Assembly (NCBI GenBank): GCA_024811115.1
Contig: JAKOGH010000121.1
Location: forward strand, 62,001-126,000
Length of the DNA: 64,000 nt
Reading direction: 5' to 3'
DNA from: Terana coerulea
Lineage: Eukaryota > Basidiomycota > Agaricomycetes > Polyporales > Phanerochaetaceae
Positions 1 to 9,663 of the stretch are shown here, piece after piece; the stretch's first letter is position 1, and each line of letters begins with the position of its first letter. Under the pieces are notes generated by a model that ran no database searches, had not been told where the DNA came from, and saw only the letters and a program-made list of their open reading frames with translations. Both the position numbers and the translations under genes were made by a program.

Positions 1-2200
1 GACGAGCAGATAGCGGTACGACTGATGGCAGTGTCTGCACGTAAACAAGCTTGCTATCGCGAAGTGCCAGTGGGTCCACATTGTCATCTACTGAGATACA
101 CTTCGCGAATTACATCGGCGAAGTACACCTCACCTTCGCGTTCACTCTTTTGTGAACACAGGCAGCGTCTTCTTTAAGGAAGCTGAAGCTCTCGACTGTG
201 ACATGCTCGCTTGCCAGTGCGTCCAGTACTGCCTTAACGTCCGGCATCCCAAGCACAATGTTGCAAATGGATGGCTCACTGATGCGGCGCGCAGCGCAGT
301 CTGTATTAATGCCTCATTAAGAAGATTGAGCCTGGCCTTCATGGCGGTGTTGTGCTCCACCTTCAATCACTCAGCCCTCACTCTGTCGCAGATGGACAAA
401 CATATGTAGTATTATTTTTCATTTTCCTCGCATTTATTTAGCACAGATACATGGCCTGGTAGCAGCCCCAGAGCCTTGGACTCCATTCCGATGATCCCGG
501 CGCTTAGCGCCCAAACGCGGCTCAATTCTTCCCACATTCACGGACACTTAGCACTCTGGACTCTCTAGCCTTGTCCCTCATCTCAACCTCTTGGTCATTG
601 GGGACAAGGTATGTATTGATACACTGTACATAGTAGCAATGCTAACTTAGTCATTGGGAACAAGTATCAGCACCTGCCTATCTGTTCTGTGAGGTCTACT
701 TAGAGTTGGCCTTTGTCGCCCTCCTTGTGCATGTTTTATCATCTATTCTCCATCCACTCTGATCCACTCGTTCTGATTACGTGTCGAGCTCATCTCCGCG
801 ACACACCCCGTTCATAAGCTTAAGTATCCTGGGCTTCATATTTTTCCACACTGGAAGCAGAGTTAGTAAGTAACAAATATGACATCAAGGACAGCTCGCA
901 CTTCATTCTGTGAGTTCCTTGGGCTGCGCCACAAGGCTATGGCTGGTCAGTACACTTGTCCCTCTAGGCACTGTAGCTCCTGGTCATATCCGAGCTCGAG
1001 AAGTTTATTTTTAATGCTGTGCAAATGGCACCATCGTTAAACATCCCAACAAACCATCTGGGTACAATATAGCATATCTATTATACCTGGATTTCGTGGC
1101 TTCTACTTTAGAGTTTTTGAGTGATATGGCTTTCTTCGCCAGCCATTCTTCCAATGGTCCACATTGCTATATGTCTTGTGAGTCAAATGCTATATGGCAG
1201 TGTAAAGAAGCATGTTAGCGTACCTCTCTGAGGAAATGCAGCTTTTTCACCTTCTTGTCTATGAAGGCAGCTTGTTCAGCAGGAGATATAGTTTTGATAG
1301 CCTGTAAAAGGTTGTCTACGTCTGACTCAAGAAAAGCAATTGCCTTGGTATGCAAATGTCCCAATGCTGAGTAAATCAATGGAGTATTCGACATAAAGTG
1401 AAAGAATTGGAGGTATACATTCTGTGTTTCTAAGCTCGAACACGCTGAGTACAAAGTGTATGCCATATATTTGTTGTGGAAAAGGGATCTCAATTTCTGA
1501 CTCCTCAAGGTTATCTTCGAAGCAATTTCTAAGTTTATAAGGACTAAGGACCCTGTAATCAAGGCCATCACGGCTTAGCTTAGCTTTATGTGAGCCTTGA
1601 GATGATAGAACCACCCCTACCGGGATTTACAGCCATTGCAATAACAACAATACAGTTCCCAATAGATCAGCTCACATGCTTTACCACATCCTTGAGAAAT
1701 GAGTGATGAGTGCGTGAAAAACATACTAGTGAGCGACGAGAGATTCACACATGTACATTGTAGCAATTGTAGAACATAATGTTGGCATATGTGGGTTCAC
1801 TGTAAGCATCTGGACATGGCGGCAGACTTTTGACATTCTGGCAAGCAGCCTTCTATAGCGACGCTGAGTTGCAGCTCATCAGCAGATTTCGAAAGTCTTT
1901 GGTTGATCTGATGAGGTTGAGGACATCTATAGGATGAAGATGGCTTGTGATCTGGCCAATTGCACCTTCGAGTCATGCCACTCCCTAGCTCTCTTTCAAA
2001 AAGATATTTACCTCATAGATGATATCCAGGGGCATACTTGGTAGCTTTGCCAAACTGCCAACTTTGGCAATGGCAACCGTCTTGCCTTTGCCTCGAGCAT
2101 GTCGTGCAGAAGCCTTTGGTGCGGGAGCTTTCCGAGTTGGAGGAGGCTGCTTGCGTTTGCATCCAGGACTCTCTGCTCTTTTCCTCTCTTTCCTCTATGC
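1..2200 (-). pseudogene. F-box family pseudogene, cut by the left window edge
   Basis: Read on the minus strand. A basic first exon ends near 2013 with the family's F-box start (LPSMPLDIIYE), followed by a GT donor. The next exon, about 1960-1765, continues the F-box (HPIDVLNLIRSTKDFR) and the CPDAYSEP segment, but a TAG replaces the tryptophan codon conserved in the paralogues at 5-6 kb and 42-43 kb. A Cys-rich piece and a helical piece follow (about 1690-1215). Near 370-150 lies a segment matching the helical tail of the long F-box paralogues (RRISEPSICNIVLG). At 60-1 a CxxC motif (FTCRHCHQ) matches their C-terminal zinc-binding site. Several frame changes occur besides the stop codon. The match to the paralogues in this window is seen directly. 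That it is dead is inferred from the nonsense codon and scattered breaks. Its 3' end lies outside the window. Confidence 0.7.
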
Positions 2201-2929
2201 CAACGCTTGTTGTGTCGATCATGCCCCTCCATCTGTCCTTTCGACATACTCAAACAAATGGGGGAGAGCCTGAAATGGGTATGTATGCTATTTTTGCTCA
2301 AATATCTCGTCGGCGACAAGAGCTGCTCAGCATAGCTCAAGCTTGGTGCAAGATGTGATGTAGTACGCCCAAGAACCCCAAGCAAGTGCAATAGTACACC
2401 TTCATGATGCACGGTGAGCTCAAGCAATACCTTTTTATAAAGATACTAACTCACTCGCCACGCATATAGTGACCTCCAGTTTTGAACACACATAAAACGG
2501 CAATGGCAGTATATATGCACTGAACCTTCACCATGACCACCTAACTGATTGCCTTACCTCTTCAATAGCTCAAGTAATCATGCTGTCTGGGTTAGAGTGC
2601 TTGATAAAACTGGTAGATGTGGGCTATATGCATGATGTGCATAGACTTGTGACAACTTCACGGGTAGCTAAACTAATATATTCTCACAGGTGCTTCTCCT
2701 TCACTCCCTTGCCAGCATTCATATCTCTATCTTTGAATGGTATTGAGTTGGTCAAGGTGACCCCTGACAGAAGCTGAAGCATGCCCTAATTGAGCTCCTG
2801 ACAGGTGACTGGATGAGCAAGCAATGAATAGGTCATATCGGGCGAAGTAGGACTATATGTGTCCTTGTAGTGTTTCTCTGCCATCCATGACTCCCTTGTA
2901 GCACCCGCACTCTGTTGTATAGTAGCACA

Positions 2930-3533
2930 TAGTGATAGGCAGGAGTTGTAGAAGTGCGGCATACAGCGGCGTGACACTCCTACTGAGGCCTGGGAAGCTA
3001 GGGTGGTTACTCGCCTGTAGGCTGGTTTGAATACACGTAAGTGGGTTAAAACTCAATCAACTCTCAACCCACTTACATGTATTCAAACCAGCCTACAAGT
3101 GAGTAACCACCCTAGCTTCCTTTAGGCCTCGGTAGGAGTGTATGCCGGCTGTATGCGCTGCACTTCTACAGGAGTTTGCAAACCCTCCAAGGGTTAAGGG
3201 TAAGGGTACAGAGGGTAAGGGTAAGGGTTGAGGAAAGTTAACCCTTGTCTGGTAGGGGTCTGTATTCAAGCACCAGGCATGTTGCTAGAGAGGGCTGCAA
3301 GTGTTGTAAGTGCTTTCTATACCAATGCAAGCCACTCAAATAGAAGACTGATATTATAAGTAAGTGGGGAAAGCACTTAAAGCACTGTTTTCAGCCTATT
3401 TTGACAAGGGTTTGAAGGGTAACCCTTAACCCTTACCCTTCATGAGGGTAAGGGTATTAGAGGGTAAGGGTATTGGAGGGTAAGGGTAAGGGTTGCCCTC
3501 TGAGCATAGAGGGTTTACCCTTGCCAATCACTA
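2930..3533. mobile_element. hAT-like MITE, copy 1 (carries a nested foldback element)
   Basis: The ends are TAGTGATAGGCAGG and CTTGCCAATCACTA, which are imperfect inverted repeats. An exact 8-bp direct repeat, GTAGCACA, flanks the element at 2922-2929 and 3534-3541. The interior holds clusters of AGGGTAAGGG on one side and the complement on the other. Two more copies occur at 25234-25591 and 27134-27493. Without the nested insertion this copy is about 375 bp. The 8-bp target duplication and TAGTG-type ends fit the hAT superfamily. No transposase is encoded, so it is non-autonomous. Confidence 0.9.
2947..3170. mobile_element. Palindromic foldback element nested in the MITE
   Basis: The 224-bp segment is one long imperfect palindrome centred near 3058, with arms of about 105 bp and a loop of roughly 15 bp. 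Its ends are TGTAGAAGTGC and the exact complement. GGAGT is repeated directly at both flanks (2942-2946 and 3171-3175), which fits a 5-bp target duplication. The other two MITE copies run straight through this point, so they act as empty sites. No coding capacity is visible. Confidence 0.85.
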
Positions 3534-3839
3534 GTAGCACAGTCACAAGATTAATCTGAAATGATTTATTGAGATTTTATATGATTTCTTGAGAATTTCG
3601 ACGCAAAACAAATGCGAGGGCGCTAAGGCCATCTGGTAGCCATTTGGCAACCTTATACTGCAGCATGTGCACCAGATGGTTGAAATATGGCCACTGCGGA
3701 CTAGCTGGAATACTGGTTGAAATATGGCCAAACACCTGTTTCGTCATCACACCATATCCACCACTGCGGCATGGTTAAAAGACGGCCGCACAACCACTCC
3801 GCAGCTGCGTTGAAATATGACCTCAACATGCTGTGAATG

Positions 3840-4930
3840 AAGATTCCAATCTTGACAACTTTTTCCCCACTTGGCACCATGCTCTGAACCTTAGAGGAGT
3901 GACACCTCTTTGCGAGGTGGATCCCGCCCTCCTCCAACCAGACACAATTGTGTACGGCTACAATGACAGGGTCGACAAATACCGCGCTCTGCTTGCATGT
4001 GGCGTCTCCCAGCAGATATGTGAGGTGTATCAACTTGGTTTCACAGACAAAGAAGGCATCCTTCTCATAGTGAATGATGAAGAGCTCTGTGCAGAATTTC
4101 CCATTGTGGAGATGAAGGCTGAGCAGTCATGGAAAATCCATCTGAGGAGAGAAGTGCAGTGAGCATTATCCTCCCACCAGATTCCGACGCAAGCGCTAAT
4201 CAAGCTACCCAAAACGGCAAGTGCCATCAAAATAGAATCTCCCAGTATTTGAGTGAAGTATCCCGTCGTAGATACATATGATGTACCATCACTAGAGGCC
4301 TTTGGGACTAAAAAGTCTTATTCCTGTGATATAACAACTAAACAAACCATAACCGGAGCGAGCCTGAGCCCACAAGGCTGATTCCGAGCCATCAACTCGC
4401 CACAAATTAAGTCAAGTCAACTTGCCCAGTTATTAACATCGCAGAAACATTACAGGCTAGGCATGATATGGGTGGGAAGTTTTAGAATGAGTAACAGGAG
4501 CACCAGCAAGCTCATATAGCAAAAACAACAAAAACACTTTAAAAGGCGTTGGCAGGATTCGATCCCGGCGCCTCTTAAACACCTCCCCGAGCCCGCTGCA
4601 GATATTAAGTGACTGAATCATGCGTATATACCCAGTCAATCCCTGTCACCCGAGGGAAGTGACGATGCTTCCCGCTTTGGGCGATTTGATTAGCGCTTGC
4701 GTCAGAACCTGGTGGGAGGATAACGCTCACTGGATGGGCTTGTGCAGATTGGACTCGAGGAGGATTGGGAGGAGGATGAGACAGACAAGGACTTCGCAAT
4801 GGATACGACTCAAGGTGGTAACGGACCATCTCATGAATGTGTAGATTCAGCAGATAGCGACTTCAACAGCGACGAAGAGCTCTCCGGGGATGAGATGGTT
4901 TTGTTGCCGTAGCGCGAACAGATGCAACCC
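3840..4930 (+). pseudogene. Broken copy of the acidic CxxC protein family
   Basis: Residues read from 3840 to 4156 (DSNLDNFF, GVTPLCEVDPALLQPD, YRALLACG, QICEVYQLGF, SWKIHLRRE) align with the central domain of the intact gene at 22136-23509. A second block at 4740-4930 (LEEDWEEDE, DSDFNSDEELSGDEM) aligns with its acidic C-terminus and runs into a stop. The segment between the blocks is an inverted-repeat element (4157-4732). The N-terminal third with the CxxC motifs is missing. Function of the family is unknown to me. Clearly non-functional as read. Confidence 0.75.
4157..4732. mobile_element. Inverted-repeat element inside the acidic-family pseudogene
   Basis: The segment starts CAGTGAGCATTATCCTCCC and ends with a near-complement (GGGAGGATAACGCTCACTG). 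The inverted repeat extends for about 72 bp on each side, through a shared AAGCGCTAATCAA core. It separates two blocks of one pseudogene that are contiguous in the intact relative. A clear target-site duplication is not visible. Near 4551-4571, on the minus strand, is a stretch resembling a tRNA B box (GGATCGAATCC). CAGTG ends would suit a hAT-type MITE, but the class is uncertain. Confidence 0.6.
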
Positions 4931-5030
4931 GTCGCTGGCGTCCTGAGGGGCTAAAGCCCAATAATTGCACTGGCGGTAGGGAGTAGGCAGAGGAGCTGAG
5001 GTAGACAGATGCCGGAAGACAATTATGTAG

Positions 5031-6476
5031 TCACTTATCCGCTGCGTTTATTTCACAAGATGACGCTTGCGACTCCCCATCCATTTCCCCACCACGGTGC
5101 TGAGTCAAACGTTCTGCCTTGCACCCTTCCACAAATTCGACAATAGACGGCCCAATCCTCCTCCAAACTACCGCAAGTCGTGTTAGTAATGAATCGGGGA
5201 CGAGACCATCCATCAATGCACCCACTACGGTCAGTCAAGGGCCTCGTCTCTCGTGCGCCTGGAAGTCTTCTCAAATCTCCCTTTTGCCGTGCACTCATAT
5301 GCTCGAGTTCATCAGCGAATCCCTGCTCTTCGAGTCTCTTGTAGATACTAGACGACGGCACAGAATTCAGCATCGTTCATGTTACAAGGCTTGGGTCGGC
5401 GTAAATACCTCTCAAGTCTGGCTTTCTTCAAATCCCGACTCATTTCAACCTTCGCATGCTGTCTTAGAAATCGCCACCTGGAAAGTTCGGATGTGTTCTC
5501 AGCGCAAGAGTCAGTTGCTTTGTCGTAAATATAGTCATGCAGCTGGATTAATTAAGAGTAACACTCACTTGTCGTAAGGCCAGAAAAGCTTGTCTCCTTT
5601 CGGCAATGAATTGTGACCTCATATTAATATCCCCAAGCAGGAAGGTGTTCTGAATATACAGAAACTCAGTCCTCGCAACAAGCACGGTGTGATTCCGATT
5701 CGGAGGGAAATAATCGTCTGATCGGCCAGGCATCTTTAGTATACGGCTGCAACCTCTCCTGGCAGACTTACCGCGTACGACTCCTTCTGCAAACAGTCTC
5801 GTGATGTGGTATATAGGATAAGAACCCGCCATAGGTTCAAATGGAATGTTTGGGAACACAGCTTGGATACTCAGCGGGGATCTGATGGCATACGAGCTGG
5901 AAAGCGGTCAGCAATGGATATTCACGCGAGAGGAGTGAAATGGCACACTTATTTCTCATACAGGCTATGCAGTAACGTGCTCTGAAGTCCCAATACATGG
6001 ATTGACAGCCGCCTTTGAGACAATTCTGCCCCAAGCGAGTATTGTTCTAGAGTGAGACGGGTCTGGAGGATACAAGTAACAACATACGTGGCAATGCGGG
6101 CCATACATAAGGTTGACGAAAGCTGGCTCAGTCATATCTTCCGGACATGGCGGCAGATCAGCCACGTTGCGGAGAGTCTGCCTCCAGTAATGGCGCGAAG
6201 ACTGGCGGTTCAGCAGAAGAGCTCGGCAAGCCTTACTCGTCCTCGCCAGAGACAGTAGGTCCAAGGGGTCCAGACGAGCAAGTATCTGTAGTAGATGTAA
6301 TCAATTTATATGCGGGAGAAACAGACAAAGAACGGTTTGTGAGTTTACCTCGCCTATTGCATCCAATGGCATGTCGAGCAACTTTTCAACGCACCCCGCT
6401 TGCCTCGTACATGACGCACTGATGCTCTCGGTCCTGTCGCAGCTACGATATTGAATGTCTTCCGTGTAGCAGGCAT
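5031..6476 (-). CDS. Short-form F-box protein with Cys motif (copy A)
   Basis: Minus-strand gene of at least eight exons, about 350 residues. A basic start (MPATRK, then RGKRGALK) leads into an F-box split by an intron at 6348-6286: LLDMPLDAIGE, then LDPLDLLSLARTSKACRALLL and PPCPEDMTEP. A Cys-rich segment follows (CH, CLKGGCQ, YCIACMRN), then helical tail exons (MRSQFIAERRQAF, IYKRLEEQGFADELEHM, PLTDR, WRRIGPSIVEFVEG) and the stop at 5031-5033. F-box proteins usually bind Skp1 and recruit substrates to SCF ubiquitin ligases; that role here is inferred. One frame break lies in an A run of the coding strand at 6383-6386 (AAAA where AAAAA keeps frame), and one phase is unclear near 5570. Close relatives in this window are at 29138-30562, 37935-40452 and 40790-43324. 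Confidence 0.75.
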
Positions 6477-7069
6477 ATAGGCTGTTGATCGCAGAGGCCG
6501 AACCGGGCTGAAGTCGCGAGTGGCGCGTGAGTACGCGTGAGTGCCTCGCTACTCCTGAGATCGTGAATGTGAAAGCGGTCGAGATTCAGAAACACCCTGA
6601 AATTATAGCCTTGCGAGCCTGTAGATGCTCGCGAGTGCGCTCAGGAGCAGAAAAAGGTTGTGAGCGAACAAACGTGAGATGGTACAAAGCCAACCTATGA
6701 GCGCTTTGTGCTTTATACCCTCCCGCCACCTGGACCACCTTAGAGGCATACAACAGCGCGCTGCCTGCACACTTTATCTGGTTATCGAGTGTCTCCGTTT
6801 TGGAAGCTTTTGGCAGCCTGGAACTCTGCTACCAGGCCCGGCATTGACCTCATAGGCCTGCTCTATCAGAGGTGCTTGATGGGTTCTCTACACGCTGCGA
6901 ACCCATGACCGCCATACAGACTTGACTTTCTACCCATCGGCAACGAGATGGCTCTCAGATTTATGCGGTCAATGCGTGGGATACGGCGAAGACGAGCCAA
7001 TAACTGCCCAGTTCCCCACTCGAAAGCGGACACTGCATCCTCGACGTCCACCACCGATACCTCAACAGC
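6477..7069. promoter_or_regulatory. Divergent intergenic region, F-box A / SDR
   Basis: About 590 bp lies between the inferred start codons of two head-to-head genes, so it should hold both promoters. I see no convincing coding sequence. Repeated short motifs such as GCGAGTG appear around 6510-6640, but I cannot assign a factor. Confidence 0.45.
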
Positions 7070-8470
7070 ATGGCCTCCATACTGCGCTCGAGAATACTGG
7101 GAGTGGCTGCTGGAAGGGCGACGCTGTCACAAGCTCGCCCACAACTCATGCGACCCCTCACACGGTCGCACCATTGCAAGAGCGGCGACGACTCCCCGCT
7201 AGACGTCGACAATCAGTCCAAGACAGGCCAACAGCCCTCGTACGGTCCCATTGGCGTGACCGCCGCGCTGCACCATGCTGCCAACGGTGAGTGCTGGCCT
7301 CGCCTCGGCCGCCACCAGCACGCATCGTGCTCAATTACGCACAGATCCCGCGCCGTCTCCCACGCTCTTCCAGCACGAGTTCTCGCTCGCCGACCGCGTC
7401 GCGCTCGTCTCGGGAGGCAACCGCGGGCTCGGGCTCGAGATGGCGCTCGCCCTGGTCGAGGCCGGGGCGCGGGCCGTGTACTGCGTCGATCTGGCCAAGA
7501 CGCCGTCTGAGGAGTGGCAGAAGGTACGCGAGTACGCCGCGAAGTTGACCAACAAGGCCGGCGAAGGCCGTCTCGAGTACGTCAGCGGGAACGTAACCGA
7601 CCAGGTACGCTCAGGCAGCCTACGGGCATTCATGTTGTTCGTGTGAGGTAGCTGACATGCGTGTGGGCGACAGGAAGCGATGTGGAAGATTGGGCAAGAT
7701 ATAGGGGACAGGGAGGGGCGGATGGACGCCTGCATCGCTGCTGCGGGTGTGTTGAAAACTCACACAGACTGCCTCGAGTACCCTGCGTCTCAGTTCCGTG
7801 AGGTGATGTCGTTGGTCGAGGTGCTTCGTGATGACACGATGCTGACGGGTGCGCTGCGCAGGTGATGGACGTGAACGTGAACGGCGTTCTGTTTACTGCG
7901 CAGGCAGCTGGGAGACAGATGGCGCGCTTTGGGAACGGAGGGAGCATCGTCCTGATCGCGAGCATGAGTGGCTCCATCACAAACAAGGTGTGTCGCCCGC
8001 TTCCTGGTGGCGTCGCCAGTTTTCTCATATGTCGCAGGACCACGCCTGGGTGTCCTACAACAGCTCGAAATCTGCGGTGCTGCAGATGGGGCGCAGCATG
8101 GCGTGCGAACTGGGCCCGAAGCGCATCCGTGTGAACACGCTGAGCCCCGGCCACATCTACACAAAGTGCGTCTGAGATTGGGTTCCGGTGTTCGGGCCAC
8201 GGACCTGACGAGGCGAGGGCCCGTTTGGCAGCATGACCGCCGCGTACCTCGACACGCAGCCGCACCTGCTCGGCAAATGGGCGAGCTTGAATCCCATGGG
8301 CCGCATCGGTCGGCCCGACGAGCTTCGGGGCGTTGTGACCTGGCTGACGAGCGACGCCAGCACGTTCTGCACGGGCAGCGAGTGAGCGCACTCCATTCCA
8401 CGTATGCTCTGCGGCTTGCTTACCAACCTCTTGCAGCATCATCGTCAGCGGGGGTCATCATTCTTGGTGA
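7070..8470 (+). CDS. Short-chain dehydrogenase/reductase, probably mitochondrial
   Basis: Seven exons: 7070-7284, 7345-7604, 7674-7802, 7862-7987, 8038-8165, 8232-8381 and 8437-8470, all with GT-AG introns that join in frame. The first exon encodes a basic leader typical of mitochondrial targeting (MASILRSRILGVAAGRA). The Rossmann-fold dinucleotide motif is SGGNRGLG. DVNVNGV, the IASMSG serine segment and the YNSSK catalytic Tyr/Lys pair follow, and NMTAAYLD and the IIVSGGH C-terminus complete the classical SDR fold. Length is about 340 residues, including the leader. Fungal relatives reduce sugars or polyols such as sorbose, arabinitol or mannitol with NADP(H). The exact substrate cannot be read from sequence. 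No frame break is seen. Confidence 0.9.
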
Positions 8471-9663
8471 TCACTGTTCAGAGTTTGCGTCAGAAGAAAA
8501 TTGTACAAATATCCGCAGAACAATGCGTACGACTGACTGTACGCTTCAGCAATGTTTCATGAAATATGGAGCGGAGTAGGACCGTCGGGGACTCGTTATG
8601 GGCCTGCGGCGCCCGCAGCACTGCGCTGTGACCCGCGTAACCGCGCAAGCCGGTTCCCCGCAGCTGGGGGCTCCAACCAATCACAGTGCGTCTTTTAGGA
8701 TGATCCGCTTCGGAGTACGCCGATCACCGTGTACGACGAATTTGTTAGTGAATTTGAAGACGGCCGTGCTGCAGCTTCCACAAGCACTGGCAAAATTCTC
8801 AATGTCTTTGCAAGAAAAGGACATTGAGAAATTTGTCTACCGAGAGCATTTTGGAAGTAAGAGTACCTACTGCTCGAATTGACCAATATCTATTCCTGAA
8901 TAGGGCGTCGGAACTCATGCCGTGCGAGCAACTGAACGACAGCTAGTGGGAGAGCTCGATAGGCTCTCGGGGTTGTCCGCCAGGAGCTTGCGTTCTCGCA
9001 TTGTGAGTGGGAGGCTATGTACAACAGGAATCCGAGTTGTATCCGAGTCGTGGGCGCACGGCCGCCGGCGGCGACCCACGAGCACTTTTGGGTGATAATT
9101 CTCTGCAAGTCTGTAAGGTCGATGTTGTGGTTCCCAGTCGAGCTGACAGCCTTGTGATAAGATGCAGCATTGTGACAAATATGTACGATTCGACGCAGGT
9201 GTGGGGAATTCCAGGGACGAGGTCGACTGAGAACTCACAACGCCTCCCTAGTATAGAGGCGTCATGCAGTGCTGGATGCGGTGTCTACGAGTCAAAAAAA
9301 AAAGATAAATTCAAGACGAATAACTGAGGGTAAGATGAGTTTTACTAACAAAACAACGCTGCTGAAGAGCCGGAATGGACTACAGGCTGCAAAGGGCGAG
9401 ATGAGGGTCGGTACCGAAAGCTGCGCTCGCCCGGAAGTGAAGCCGAAGCGCCCATGACCAACCACGTGGGAACATGCATCTGTAGATCTGGTGCGCAGCT
9501 CTGGCTGCGGAGAGATGCATACCACTGGGCAAACCAGGCCAACTTTGCTCATCGCAGCATCTGCGCAGTCGTCCCCCCGTCCTGCGCTGCCCAGTCCCTT
9601 CTTGATCCTCTACATCCACCTCGTCGGGGCCCGTCGAGCCAGCAGCGCACAGCAGCGTACACC
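8471..9663. other. Intergenic region, SDR to SMG6-like gene
   Basis: About 1.2 kb with no supported gene. It holds the hairpin at 8793-8834 and an A run at 9294-9302. The last few hundred b.p. probably include the promoter of the SMG6-like gene. Confidence 0.5.
8793..8834. repeat. Short inverted repeat (hairpin)
   Basis: TTCTCAATGTC and its exact complement GACATTGAGAA are separated by 13 bases. The stem extends outward through AAA/TTT with one bulged base. It sits about 330 bp after the dehydrogenase stop codon. It may be an RNA hairpin or chance. Confidence 0.6.

Noticed and set aside
3180..3530. Interstitial telomere (TTAGGG-like)
   Set aside because: The AGGGTAAGGG words are irregular, occur in both orientations and sit inside bounded MITE copies.
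4540..4600. tRNA-Ser/Leu-like sequence on the minus strand
   Set aside because: It has a B-box-like GGATCGAATCC and a D-arm-like GGTGTTTAAGAGGC, but these are adjacent, with no anticodon arm between and no matching acceptor stem. At most it is a tRNA-derived remnant.
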